Source of the DNA: Gautieria morchelliformis | Lineage: Eukaryota; Basidiomycota; Agaricomycetes; Gomphales; Gomphaceae | DNA: 64,000 bases | Reading direction: 5' to 3' | NCBI GenBank assembly: GCA_015179125.1 | Contig: WHVA01000144.1 | Coordinates: 62,001 to 126,000 of the forward strand | Shown: positions 10,571 to 22,306 of the stretch, one piece after another | Numbering within the stretch: position 1 is the first letter of the stretch | How the letters are laid out: each line of letters begins with the position of its first letter | Notes under the pieces: model-generated | Told to the model about the DNA's origin: nothing | The model's database searches: none | Seen by the model: the letters and a program-made list of their open reading frames with translations, nothing else | Made by a program: the position numbers and the translations under genes

Positions 10571-13500
10571 TCAAGGAGCTCTAAGTAATACATCTTTATA
10601 TACAATGTTGGTTGTGTCCAAACCCTCCTCAAGCAAGACCTTCACTCTGTTCCAATTGGTCCCTCTTGATACACCAACATACAACTGACCATGTCCAAAC
10701 ACTGGATATCTCAGGTCCAGCCCAACCGTACCCAAAGACTGTCCTTGAGACTTGTTGATAGTCATTGCAAATGCCAAACGCACTGGAAACTGCCTCCTTT
10801 GCAGCACAAATGGCAACTCTCCCTCTGATGGCTTAATGATGATCCTGGGGATGAAAGCAATATTGCCTGCACATGGACCTGAGATGATCCTGACCTCCAA
10901 CACTCTAATGCTTATCCTCACCAACCGCAACCTTGTCCCATTGCATAGTCCTTGCTTCTGATCCAAATTGCGCAACAGCATCAGAGGCACTCCAGGCTTG
11001 ACTTCCAAGCGAGCAGGAGGAAGACAGCCCATCTCTATGGAATTCAGATACTCCACAGGATACCGATCTATATCGTCGGATTCTTCAATGGAATTTGCGC
11101 AGTGCAAGACCTGAGCATCACCTGGAAACTCCCTAAACACCATGGAATTGATCTCATTGACCTCAGTGTTTCTGGCACAGAGGATGGCACGCTCCAGAAA
11201 GTAATTGTCCTGGGCAGGGACTTGATTGCCAATGCCAGGGTATATTTCCTGGATCAGAGCTTCAATTCCAGGGCCACACACCATGTGAGGAGGCAGTGAG
11301 AACGTATGATCTAGTGGGAGATCCTTTCCCTGGCCCACATTCTGCAGCCATTCTGCAAACCTGGCTCTGTCAGGGTCATTTCTCACCCGCATGTTCTCTG
11401 TCAGATGGAGGACATTGATCTTTGGCCACAGATATGACTTCTGAAGGGTAGCTCCCACAATATCCTCCTTGGAGCCTTTAGGGACAATTGGGAGAGTCTG
11501 CTGAAAGTCACCTCCAAAGGCGACTGTGATGCCACCAAATGGTCTGTCAGGCTGGTCAAGGAAATCCCTCAGTGTCCTGTCAATGGCCTCTATGGCATGG
11601 CGATGCTGCATTGCAGCCTCATCCCAGATGAGGAGACTGGCCTGTCTCAGCATGTCAGCCTTGTCAGAGTTCTTTGTGATGAAGGAGAGAGAGCGCTCAT
11701 GGACAGGAATGGGAATTCCAAGCATGCTATGAGAGGTTGTACCCTTAGTCAGGATAAGGGCAGCCATTGCAGATGAGGCTACTGCAATCACAATGAGGCT
11801 CTCCGCTCTACAGGAGTGGATTAGAGTGTTCCATGTGAATGATTTCCCAGCACCACCTGAGCCAGTGACAAAAAACATTTGTCCATCAGGTTTCCCATGA
11901 GCATCTCTGGTCAGTGCCGACCGTAATATCTGATCATGTGCAGACCTTTGCCCCTCATTCAGCCTGGGAACCTCCTCATCAGCTATGTCCCTCTCTGCAA
12001 CAGGTTCATAGTCCCTCTGCTCAGCTATGAACCTGTTTCCAATGAGGGCCTCCCACTCGCCTGCCACCCGAGGCATATCATCAAAGCTGCTCAAGGACAT
12101 TCCACCCTGCTGGAGGATTTTTTCCAAGAGAAAGAGGCCAAAATCATAAACCTGATCGTCCTGTGGATCCTGCATACCATGTCTGATTTGGAGCTGATGT
12201 CTGAGATCATCACATATGTGCTCCCTGAAGCCATCCCATAGTCTGCCAGGACCCGATGGATTGCAATGCCCAAGGATGGTGGCAAAGAGATGTCTGAGCT
12301 GAGCACCTGTTTTCATGCCACTGGCTTCCTGGAGACACAACCTCAGCTCCTGATCATCATCCAGAAGTCCCCTTGCACGACAGGCCTCCTTGTAAGTAGC
12401 ATATTGTATGCCATCCACCGACCTAAGCTCCTCAAAGGATCTAGCCCCCTTGACCACTGTGAGGAGAGTGCGCACAAAAAATCTCTCTCCTGATCTAGGG
12501 TTTGCAAAGTGAAGGCGACCGATGCTATAACCTCTTTGGCGTGGTGTCCATACCTTTTCCTCTGATTGCCAGGTAAAATGCTCAGGAAACTCCACATAGA
12601 GCAGATCACGTGCTTCAGGGTAGATATCATTGGCCTCAAAGTAAGCCATGAGCGGTGTCTTTTTCGCCTCAGCCCTTTCCAGGATGTTGTCCACATCCTG
12701 GTCGGGATCAAAGATGATTGTGTGATGGTCCTTTTCATGGACTGGTAGTGCCATGACTGCAGGCACCTGGGTGTGGATTTCCCGCTCCAGCAACCTCCAA
12801 CAGGCCTCATGAGCACTGACATAGCGAGCGTCCAGGTACTGCTTAATTTCATCCTGGGTGCGACCAAACTCCATCGTGGTCCGATCATGGCCCTTGTAGA
12901 GATACTTGTGGATATACTTGATACACCTCATGTTGATGGTGAGTTCAGGTTGATGTGACACCAGAATTTGAGCAAGAGCAGAGCAGAGTATGGCACAACC
13001 CATCTGTTGTCCACCATGTCACCTCTGACATTGTGCAGCCTTCCATCATTGCGACGACGATATTTTGGATATCCATCCTCATTCAGACTGGTTTCCTCAC
13101 AGAATGGCTTTGGGAAGTTTTCTTGCACTTGCCATTTTCCATGCAGGGTGCGTTTGGATTCATTTGTCCACAGGGACCATGTGTCATCAGCTCACAGACC
13201 AACCGGTAGAGGACAGGATGAGTCTCTGGATCAGGGAACTCTGCTGAAATCATTGAATCCACCTCATGTGCATGTCTGATCTTGGAATCTCTTTCAAACC
13301 AGATAAGAATATGCATGTGTGGGAGTCCCCTTTTCTGGAATTCAATGGTGTGCACGCGAGCGACGGTTTCCCCAAAAATGTTTTCCTTGACGATCAAGTC
13401 AATGAGGTATTTCTTTTTGAGCTGGAACACCCGCGACACCAGGTCAGGTCTGTCCTGAGGAGTTTGTTCAGCAACAATGCATCCAATACCTCCTGCCAGT

Positions 13501-15742
13501 TGGGATTGGCAGTCATGGTAATGAAGAGATCTGCCACACCATACTTCCTTGAAATGGCCAGAGAGTTCTGCAGGTTTTCCTGCATGTCCCGTGTCCCCCC
13601 CTGAAATGTGGCAGGCAGAATGGATCTTATGCCCAAGTTGTTTGGATCTCTGTCATTGTCATTGCGATGAAAGGCATCCATCATCTGGTTATACATCTCA
13701 GCACGGAGAGTGTGTTGATTTGTCCTGATCCACCACAGCCTGCTTTGCTCTGCAGCGGCCCAAGAGTCTACAATGTACTGCTGGAATAATTTGCCAGCGG
13801 GCAGGAGTGTTGTAGGTTCTTCTGTTCTCTGGAAGAGACGATAGGAATGGAACTGAATTTGGGTGACACGCCCACTTCGCTCACGCCCGTCTGGTAATTG
13901 GCAATAGCGAATACCAGGTTGCCACCCCAACTCTCCCCTGGGAAAGAGCAAGACATAGTGAAGAGAGGCATAGTTTGGATTCATATCGGATACCCTTTTA
14001 AAACGTCCACCTTTGAGCTGGACAATAATATCCCTAGGTTCAGGGATGATGCCATCTCCAGGAAGAACCACCGCAATCTCATCTGCAGTAGGGATATTAT
14101 ACCTCCTAGGATCCCTGTGTTCCCTGTATGTGAGCCTAGCCCGGATCTCACCATTCTGTCCCTGAGCTCTGAGCCTCTCGGCCGCTTGTCTATATATGGG
14201 AACATGAGGATTGCATAGGAGGAGCATTTCCTGCAAGTCTCCCATGATAGTTGGAGACAGACCTGGGTTATGCGCGTTCCTCTGTGCCAAAGCCAATGCT
14301 GGATCATATATATAAAGTTGGGCATACTGTATCCGCCTCCCAGGGTTAGGGATGAGAGAGCCATGAATATGATACAGTTCGCCCTGCAGCTTGAGGACAT
14401 ATGGACCACGACCCTCCCGAAGCAAATCTAGGTCAAAGTCGGCTCCCAAGGAAGTGAATGCAAATGCAGCATTGTACTGCCTGATGTTCTTGCGAAACTG
14501 TTTGGCCTCAGGGTCCTGGCCCTCTAAGAGCCGTCTCAATGGCTGAGGGAGCACTGGAAGCTCTGGAAGCTGCACCTTTCCTTGTATACAGCAATCACCA
14601 AACCTGGGCCGCACATTTGAGGATTTCTGCAGGCGTTCTGCCATCCAGTGCAATGCTTTACAGTCAGGGCAGGAAACAACCATGGGACCCAAATCATGAC
14701 GCTGCACATCTGCCTCAATTATTCTAGAGCGACCAAGTGGAATAGGAGGAGGAGGTTGCTGAGGACGCTGCCAAGGTACAGGGAGTGGCTGAGGAGGCTG
14801 AGGAGGTGCAGGGAGTGGCAGAAGATGCTGAGGAGGTGCAGGGAGTGGCAGAAGACGCTGTGGAGGTGCAGGGAGTGGCTGAGGAGGCTGAGGAGGTGCA
14901 GGGAGTTGCTGAGGAGGCTGAGGAGGTGCCAGGAGTCGCTGAAGAGGCCGCAGAAGCGCAGGGAGTAGCCGAGGCATTGGTCTTATTGCATTGGCCTGAG
15001 CCGGCAATGCTGCCACTCCTGCAGAACCTACTACAGGATGTCTAGGAGCTGGTTGTAAAGGTGCCTGCCTGGGTCTTCCCAAGGGCTGTGCTGGGATAGG
15101 CTGTATACCAGCAGTGTGAGCATGCAAATCTGCCACCGCTGTAGAGCCCACTACAGGTTGTCCAATTCCAGCCGCCTGAGCACGCAACTGAGCAATTGCT
15201 GCAGAACCTACTACAGGAGCTGGCTGTCCAGAGTCAGGCCTATTTCTCCTGAGGGGCTGTAATCGTGGGATAGCTGCTAACTGTGCACGAAGGGCTGCCA
15301 CCTGCTCTCCAGGACTGGGATCAGGTGGATATGATGGCCCCGCAAGCGTAGGAGGGCGCAATGGAGCTGGCTGTTCAGGGTCTGGCCTATGTCCTCTCAG
15401 GGGCTGCCATGGTGTGATAACTGCTAACTGAGCACGAAGGGCTGCCACCTGCTCTGTAGGACTGGGATCAGGAGCAAGTGATGGCCCCGCAGGCATTGGT
15501 GGACGTGATGGCCCTGCCACAGGTTGTTGAATAGGATCGGCTGCACTGCTTCTAGAAGGAGGGTGAGGGATGGCAAAAGGCGGTGGTGGAGGGGGTGGCT
15601 GGTCCTGAGCTCCAATATGCGCTCTCCGACGCGCTCTCCGATGACTGGGTGGTGTCATCACCTCCTGCCCCTCCCTCGCACTTTGACGCACCTGCCGACG
15701 GATGCTCTCTGGGGTAGATGGATCCCTGAGAAATGCAGGCAT
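10571..15742 (-). pseudogene. Helitron Rep-PIF1 helicase gene of H1
   Basis: The first segment (15742-13394) has a Pro-rich N-terminus with repeated PAPPQPPQ units, a zinc-like motif (CPDCKALHW ... DCC) and the Helitron N-terminal domain. The next (13439-13083) has the HUH nickase motif GLPHMH. The last (13003-10571) has the two-Tyr motif YIHKY, Walker A GSGGAGKS, Walker B IWDEAAM, FGGDFQQTLPIV and the closing helicase motif TINKSQGQSL with GQLYVGVSR. H4 (52966-57375) has the same protein in one frame. In H1 the frame changes near 13.4, 13.1 and 12.95 kb, so it is a pseudogene unless unusual splicing rescues it. It nicks and unwinds DNA for rolling-circle transposition. The first Met overlaps a likely 3' splice site, so translation may begin in an upstream exon. 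Confidence 0.9.
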
Positions 15743-15899
15743 AAGAGTAGAGAGAGAATACAGATATCAATATCAGACTTACATCGCAAGCAGAATAAGG
15801 CAAACTCAGGGAAAACAGGCTGTGCGGGTATGTCAGATGGATTGCAAAGCCACTGATCCTAATATAAATACTGCAAACAGCAGATACAGTTACAAAAAC

Positions 15900-16790
15900 T
15901 TCCCAGAAAGGGGATAATACCCAGGTAGGGTATGCAGTAGTGACAGGACAAATGCACTTGAAAAGTGCCACAAAAAGCCAAAAAAGCAAAGTTATAGCAA
16001 ATAACAACATAATAAGCATCAAGAAAAGGCAGGTACAATACCATAACACTCACCAGAAACAGCCAGGTAGCAGGTGCAGCAGTGACAGGAAGAATGTCAC
16101 TTGAAAAGTGCCTAAAAAAACCCAAACAAGCGAAATTATAGCAAATAAGAAGATAATAAGCATCAAGAAAAGGCAGGTACAATACCATAACACTCACCAG
16201 AAACAGCCAGGTAGCAGGTGCAGCAGTGACAGGACAAATATCACTTGCAAAGTGCCTAAAAAAAGCCAAAAAAGCGAAATTATAGCAAAAAAGAACATAA
16301 TAAGCATCAAGAAAAGGCAGATACAATAGCATAACACTCACCAGAAACAGCCAGGTACTCAGTGCAGCAGTGACAGGACAAATATCACTTGCAAAGTGCC
16401 TAAAAAAAGCCAAAAAAGCGAAATTATAGCAAATAACAACATAATAAGCATCAAGAAAAGGTAGGTACAATAGCATAACACTCACCAGAAACACCCAGGT
16501 ACCCAGTGCAACAGTGACAGGACAAATATCACTTGAAAAGTGCCTAAACAAAGCCAAAAAAGCGAAATTATAGCAAATAACAACATAATAAGCATCAAGA
16601 AAAGGTAGGTACAACAGCATAACACTCACCAGAAACACCCAGGTACCCAGTGCAACAGTGACAGGACAAATATCACTTGAAAAGTGCCTAAAAAAAGCCA
16701 AAAAAGCGAAATTATAAATAACAAACATAAAAAAAGGCAGTTTCAGTAGCATCAAACTCACCAGAAAGAACCTAGATAGGATGTTAATGG
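15900..16790 (-). repeat. 144-bp tandem cassette array in the H1 leader
   Basis: The segment CACCAGAAAC recurs at 16051, 16195, 16339, 16483 and 16627 (spacing exactly 144), then at 16759 (132). Read on the minus strand, each unit has a GTGAGT donor-like site, an A/T-rich stretch with a pyrimidine-rich run ending in AG in several units, and about 60 bases before the next donor. So each unit looks like a small exon plus a small intron. Because 144 is a multiple of 3, a hydrophobic 48-residue repeat stays open over the array (16899-15859); this may be incidental. Confidence 0.85.
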
Positions 16791-16918
16791 AAATGAAGCA
16801 GGTGGTGGGAGGGATGGGATGGGATGATGGTAGAAGGAGGGCAGAGGGGACCGGCTGCGCAGCATCTGCCAGGTCACCCAGCGCTGTACTGGCAAGCACC
16901 AGAGACCGGTCGGTCTGG

Positions 16919-17016
16919 GCTCGCGGCTGCGCCGCTCGCTCCGCTGACCTAATTTTTACGTAACATTATTTGTCAGCGGGCCCACAACCACCCACCCCCC
17001 GCGTTTAACTCTTAGA
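16919..17016 (-). other. Helitron H1 5' terminus with subterminal palindromes
   Basis: The element begins TCTAAGAGTTAAACGCG on the minus strand. Inside lie an inverted repeat CCGCTGAC/GTCAGCGG (16972-16979 with 16941-16948) and a 21-bp GC-rich near-palindrome at 16919-16939. H2 shares both; H4 has the same 21-mer (52188-52208) and an analogous inverted repeat (52059-52103). Confidence 0.8.
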
Positions 17017-17229
17017 CTAGGTGGATACCCACGCTTCGCGCGGGGGTGCAAGTCAAATGCCTCGGTAAGGTCAAACGCATCAGCAAGGTCAAACGCCTTG
17101 GGTAAATCAAACTTGGGATAAGTCAAACACATTCCGATAAGAAAATTTCATTCAGATAAGTAAAACTCATCTTATTGATTGAAAGTAGCTCTAAGTAACA
17201 CATCAAGGTAGGTAATGTTATGACCATGC

Positions 17230-17990
17230 TGCTCGACCAACTCTCGTACCTCCATGCCTCCTCTGGCTCTATTCCCCAACATCCACACTTTGACCTTTTG
17301 ATCCCCTTGTTCTTTACTATTCACAGACTTCCCCTTGTGACTCTATTCAATGGCCTTCCCTTGATCCCCTTGTTCTTTACTATTCACAGACTTCCCTTTT
17401 GACTCTATTCACCGGCCTTCCCTACTTGACCCTTAGCATAGCAAGTCTGGAGCATCAGGAGATCCATGTGTTCCACTATCAATTAGACCCACATTCCCCT
17501 TGTTCTTTTGCCTATTGATTGTTCTTAGTTCTACCCGGCACCCCCTTGTAGTTCCCCTTGTTCCGTATTAGTTACTTACTCCATTTATCCTAGTGACTTT
17601 CGCTTGCACTGGAATTGCTTACCTCTCTACCTTCTGACATGTTGTCTCAGCTCTTTGTATAAAACCCAGTCACGTATGCCTCTGTTCTACAATTAGATAA
17701 TCAACTTTAATATGTGACTCCCTTTGCACTGTTTCCTATTCTTAGCAGAGCAAGTACTTGCAAGGCCTCTGCCTCTCTGACCTCCGTCTTCCAACTCGAT
17801 TTCTGATATCCAACTTCACTTAATTCTTGAACCCTTACCTCTTCAGTTATAATACTTGACCTCCTCCAACTTCTGATCTCCAATCTCCAAAATACTTAGG
17901 ATGATAGTTGGGGGCGCAACATATAAGTTGAAGCCGCAGTCCTTTTAGAGCCAAACCCGATACATAACAGGTAATGACTCTACACATTTC
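17230..17990 (-). other. H2 unique pyrimidine-rich stretch, no gene seen
   Basis: On the plus strand this is C/T-rich, with a roughly 56-bp direct repeat (about 17296-17350 and 17352-17410, containing CCCCTTGTTCTTTACTATTC). No homology to a protein was recognised. Confidence 0.6.
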
Positions 17991-17999
17991 TCCCATGTC

Positions 18000-18985
18000 T
18001 GTGTGTCCCCTACCTCACGTTAGCATGTCCTCACCTGTAGTGTGTCATCACACTTCATCTGTCCTCACACATATCGCATCCTCACACATAGTGTGTCCTC
18101 ACAGGTGGCATGTCCCCACATGTACTGTGTCCCCAAGTATAGTGTGCATAGTGTGTCCCTCAAGTATAGTGTGTGTAGTGTGTCCCTTGTTTGTAATGTG
18201 TCCCTAAGTATAGTGTGCATAGTGTGTCCCCACATGCAGCATGTCCCCAAGTACAGTGTGTGTGGCATGTCCCACATGCATAACATATCCCTCAAGTATT
18301 TTGTGTGTAGCGTGTCCCTGGTTTGTAGCATGTCCTTAAATTATAGCATGTGTGTCCCCCATGCATAGTGTGTCCCTCAAGTATAGTGTGTGTAGTGTGT
18401 CCCTGGTTTGTAGCATATCCCCACTAACATGTCCCCAAGTATAGTGTACGTAGTGTGTCTCCATGTGTAGTGTGTCCCCACATGCAGCATGTCCCCAAAC
18501 ATAGCATGACCCTAAATTATAGCATGTGTGTCCCCCATGCATAGTGTGTCCCCATGTGTAGCATCTCCCTCAAGTATAGTGTGCAAAGTGTGTCCCCCAA
18601 GCATAGTGTGTCTGTCCCCAAGCATAGTGTGTCCCCACTCATAGCGTGTGTGTCCCCATGCATACCCTGTCTGTCCCCAAGAATAGTGTGTCCCCACATG
18701 TAGCATGCATGCCCCCATGCATAGCGTACATGTCCCCAAGCATAGGGTGCGTATCCCCACACATAACATGCGTGTCTCCACGCATAGCGTGCATGTCCCC
18801 AAGCATAGGGTGCGTGTCTCCACGCATAGGGTGCATGTTCCCAAGCATAGGGTGCGTGTCCCCATGCATAACATGCATGTCTCCATGCATAACATGCGTC
18901 TCCCCATGCATAGTGTGTGTAGCATGCCCCTCAAGTATAGCATGCGTAGCATGTGCCAATGGTATGTGTAGCATATCCCCAAGGG
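18000..18985. repeat. 17-bp minisatellite array in H2 (about 58 units)
   Basis: The plus-strand unit is GTGTCCCCAAGCATAGC with many point variants (CCTCACACGTAG, CCTCAAGTATAG). Its reverse complement is the same 17-mer family as in H3 (20665-20772) and H4 (57828-59204). Long reading frames over it are by-products of a stop-poor repeat. Confidence 0.9.
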
Positions 18986-19019
18986 CCTCAAAGTGAAGCA
19001 AGCAGAGGCTGTTATTACT

Positions 19020-19400
19020 TATTAACTTTTAGCAGCAAACTCAGGGACATGTATCAATATCTATTTTGTGACATATACAGACATAAATAAAATAGTCAAG
19101 GAAACCATATTTAAGCAGCTGCTGTCATTAATTTTAGCAAAGTCAGGCTTATCTATTTTTTGAAAAAATGTCAACAAAATGTCCAGTATATTTAAGCTGA
19201 AGTTATTATTAATTTTAGCAGAGTCAAGATGATCTATTTTTTCGAAAAATGTCAAAGAAATGCACTGTACATTTAACCTGGAGCTGTTGTCAATTTTCAC
19301 AAAGTCAGGATAATTTATTGACATCTATTTGTGAAAAAATGTCAAAAAAGTACAGTACATTGAAGGAGAAGCTGTTATTAATGCCCAGCCAAAGCCAGAG
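19020..19400. repeat. A/T-rich repeat of about 81 bp in H2
   Basis: A block with ATTAATTTTAGC, AAAGTCAGG and GAAAAAATGTCAA recurs about every 81 bases. Related units lie after the helicase frame in H4 (57376-57820), on the other strand as expected. Confidence 0.75.
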
Positions 19401-20178
19401 AAGCCCAGAGACTGACAGAGAAACCCAGAGCCCAGCCAAAGCCATAGTAAGCCAGCCACCAGTATAGCCAGAGAAGGAGTGCCTGGCAGCTTTACAGTAA
19501 ATAAAACAACAAAACAAACCACATTTAAAAGTAGAACCTATTGTCATTAACTTTAGTGGAAACTGTCAATTTTCGAAAAAAACCTGAAAAATATATATAT
19601 AAAAATACTTTTTTTCAGCAGTCTTGGGATTTTATTTAAATCTATTTTCGAAAAAATTCACAGAAATATAAAGCACATGTGACAATGCAATATGATGAAA
19701 AAAAAAAGGAACCAATAAAATTACAAACACAAATAAAATAAAATACATGGGAATGCATTAAAAAAGAGATATTACTTACCAATAGAAAGCCAGCCAAGCC
19801 AATAGATAGCCAGCCAACCAAAGCCATAGACAGCCAGCCAGCTAAAGGAGGAGACACCAGAGAGCGCAGACACAGCAGACAGAGCAGAGAGCAGACAGCG
19901 CAGACACAGCAGACAGCAGACACAGCAGAGAGCACACAGCAGAGTGAGGAATTGCCGGTCAGGCAGATTCCTGGCGTTCAATCCTACCGAACTGCCTTTA
20001 TATACCGCCCGCGCATGTCGTGCATGGACCACGCACGAATGGGTCACATGACCGCGGACGCTGCTGCGCAGCGTTCATTGCTCGCGGCTGCGCCGCTCGC
20101 CACTGACCTAATTTTTACGTAATATTATTTGTCAGCGGCGCCCACAACCTCCCACCGAGCCGCTTTCATATAGTGTAA

Positions 20179-20772
20179 CTAGGTGGGTACCCGCGCTTCG
20201 CGTGGGGGTGTAGGTCCAGCGCCTTGGTAAGGTCAAATGCATCAGTAAGGTCAAGTGAATCAGTAAGGTCAAGTGAATCAGTAAGGTCAAGTGCATTGGG
20301 GTAAATAGGATCATGCAAAATATATCCCTGATCATATAGTATCATGAATCATGTATGCACCCATGGAACAGCCGAACATGCAGAGCTCTCTCTCGACCTC
20401 TGGGATGGGCCTCCCAGCGACTCTAGACATGAAAGTGGTAATAGTCTTGACTGAATCATCAGAGATTATAAGATTGCACCTATTGTCATAATCCACAGGG
20501 TTCAAAGCTTGTGCATTGTGAAATAGATCCAATAGTGATCTTGGGGATCCAGAATTTTGACAATGTGGTTATATCGATATGCCAGCTGATCCTCCGGTGA
20601 CACTCTCACAGAACCAGAAACAATACCAAAATCAGAAATGGGGGAAGACCCAAAGTGCAGTTGGATAGCATGTCCTCACACGTAGCGTGTCCTCACACGT
20701 AGCGTGTCCCCCCACGTAACGTGTCCTCACAGGTAGCATGTCCTCACATGTAACGTGTCCCCACAGGTAGCG
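20179..20772 (-). mobile_element. Helitron H3, 3' end only
   Basis: CTAG at 20179-20182 and hairpin at 20190-20206 mark the 3' end. Behind it lie subterminal GGTCAAG repeats, a stretch (about 20330-20665) clearly related to 59205-59560 of H4, and six units of the 17-bp minisatellite to 20772. There similarity to H4 stops. No 5' end was found further right, so H3 is truncated or continues as unrecognised cargo. It joins H2 without spacer. Confidence 0.78.
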
Positions 20773-21396
20773 TCTTTTCTTGATGCACTCATCACTGAGC
20801 CTCTCCATATTCTTCTGCTTTCAGGTCTTCAACATCATCTGATTCCTCATCCTAGTTTCCTTCTCTGTTTGACCAGTCAACATGGGTGCTGTCAAAGTAA
20901 ATTCCGAAAGCCTGTGGTGTTTCTTGACCTTCACTTTCACTTTCAGTGTGTTCAAGATGAGGGACTGAGAGATTGGATGCTTTTTGGTTGTGGAGACCAG
21001 AGATATTGAGGTTGATGTGCCGTTTTTTAGTGGGCTGAGGCATTGGATGAAATTTTCAGTCAGTGACAGTGATTTGTCATCAAACTCGTTACTGTTTTTG
21101 ATGGGAATTGGCTTGCTGAATGGTAGTTTACACTTCAGATTCAAATATAGAACTCAAAAAGGAGTCGATTTGCACTTTTCCCCTTATTTTAGCAATTTAT
21201 TTGGGTGCATGCCAAAATTTTTGATCTCCACGTGATGTAATTACCAATTACAGAAGGACGGCTCACTGAAAATTCCTGAAAATATTATGGGAGATACCTT
21301 TCAACTGTATCTATCGATTGCGCACAACTTATAAAGGCTGGTATGAGCTCATTGAAACCGTGTCGTTTTTGATTGTCCTAAGCTGTACCTCCATTT
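20773..21396 (-). pseudogene. N-terminal fragment of a repeated fungal gene family
   Basis: Minus strand from 21043 reads MPQPTKKRHINLNISGLHNQ, then a Ser/Glu-rich part, FGIYFDSTHVDW and, past a stop, an acidic DEESDDVED tract. From memory, proteins starting this way with an acidic region after IYFDST are numerous in Agaricomycetes and often lead into DDE-type transposases; that link is an inference. The rest of the gene is not seen. It may be H3 cargo. Confidence 0.4.
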
Positions 21397-22306
21397 TCCC
21401 TTCCTTCTCTCCACCTCTATGTTCGCTCCATTTGCTCTTCGCCGGAGTCGCCGAATGGCCATTTGCTACTTGCATCATTTGCCAGTAGGCACGCCATCAA
21501 ACACGATCAACATCCTTTACCTGGCATGATGGTTCATCACTGGCCCCATCATCTTCCCGACTCAACCCCCTTTGGGTGTTCCTAAGGCCAGAATGCATTC
21601 GCGGGATGTCCTACCTGTAGATCGTGTTGGATCAACCCAGCAGCCCAAGAGTCCATGCAGGGTAACATGTATGCAGATCTCAAGGTGTGTTTTCATACAT
21701 AGGTACCTTCATCCTCTCTCCCTCATTGTATATGTGTTTCACCTATTTGTATCCTGACTGTGCACCCCTATCCAACCCTGACTCATGATGGCCTCTTTCC
21801 TATTTGCTAACATCATATGAGCATTCGGTATAAGTAGTTTACATTCACATGTATATTCTGCAGTTCAATTATCATATGTCTATCTTGTGAAAAACTTGAA
21901 CTCACTGTGACTATCGTCTTGAGCCCTCTTCTATACCACTATCTTAGACCAGAGGAGGACTTAAGCACCACTGGTGAGTTTTCATACTTGACCTTCACTA
22001 CCTTAGTCTTCATACCATTGTCGGTGCTGTTGGCAAAGGGCTCCGAAGGAGCACCTTCACCAGTGAAAGGATTGTTACTATTAGACAACCTTTCCATGAG
22101 ACCTTGTATGTTACATCATCAAGTATCACAGGTTATTTTGCTATGACTGTAGATAGGGCAAACCCCGTTCAGGTAGCCCTCTCACCTTCTAAACATTTAT
22201 TGGCTTGATCTTATTTGCCAAACTACAAACTTCATTGCACAAGCGATTCGGGTATTTGCTGTGTTCACTAATACACAATATTAACACCTAAAAACCAATC
22301 TTGACA
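21397..22306 (+). repeat. Long-LTR family, copy 2, left end missing
   Basis: It is similar to 61252-62619 and, inverted, to 7250-8478, including the TATAAGTAG box (about 21829) and the end CCAATCTTGACA at 22306. The outer 0.3-0.4 kb of the left end seen in copy 3 is absent, and no target duplication can be matched. It interrupts the gene fragment to its right. Confidence 0.75.

Larger units (their letters stand above)
10370..17016 (-). mobile_element. Helitron H1, with Rep-helicase gene
   Basis: The 3' end (at 10370) is CTAG followed by T, preceded by a hairpin CCCGCG/CGCGGG with 5-base loop (10381-10397) and subterminal repeats of the type TTACTGATGCATTTGACC (10400-10500). The 5' end at 17016 starts TCTAAGAG. 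Gene order in element sense: repeated cassettes (16790-15900), Rep domain, PIF1-type helicase, 3' terminus. TC start, hairpin and CTRR-T end, without target duplication, are the marks of canonical Helitrons. It abuts H2 with no base between. Its protein frame has breaks, so this copy is probably not autonomous. Confidence 0.88.
17017..20178 (-). mobile_element. Helitron H2, non-autonomous, tandem to H1 and H3
   Basis: The 3' end is CTAG at 17017-17020 with the hairpin at 17028-17044; the 5' end at 20178 begins TTACACTATATG. There is no Rep or helicase sequence. In element sense it holds the 5' palindromes, CAG/CTG-rich exon-like sequence (19780-19950), A/T-rich 81-bp repeats (19400-19020), a 17-bp minisatellite (18985-18000), then about 0.95 kb of pyrimidine-rich unique sequence. 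The order 'A/T repeats, then 17-bp minisatellite, then 3' end' is the same as in H4 after its helicase, so H2 looks like a relative that lost the gene. It would need Rep from another copy. Confidence 0.82.

Noticed and set aside
12091-12306. Small minus and plus frames inside the Helitron helicase regions
   Set aside because: They overlap the helicase in other phases and lack homology.
14648-15045. Plus frames reading EEAEEVQGVAE and RRLRRCRE repeats
   Set aside because: Antisense shadows of the Pro-rich PAPPQPPQ repeat of the H1 Rep protein; the same shadows occur at 53537-53877 in H4.
18042-18991. Frames on both strands with Met/Thr/His-rich repeats
   Set aside because: Same cause: 17-bp minisatellite in H2, open on both strands.
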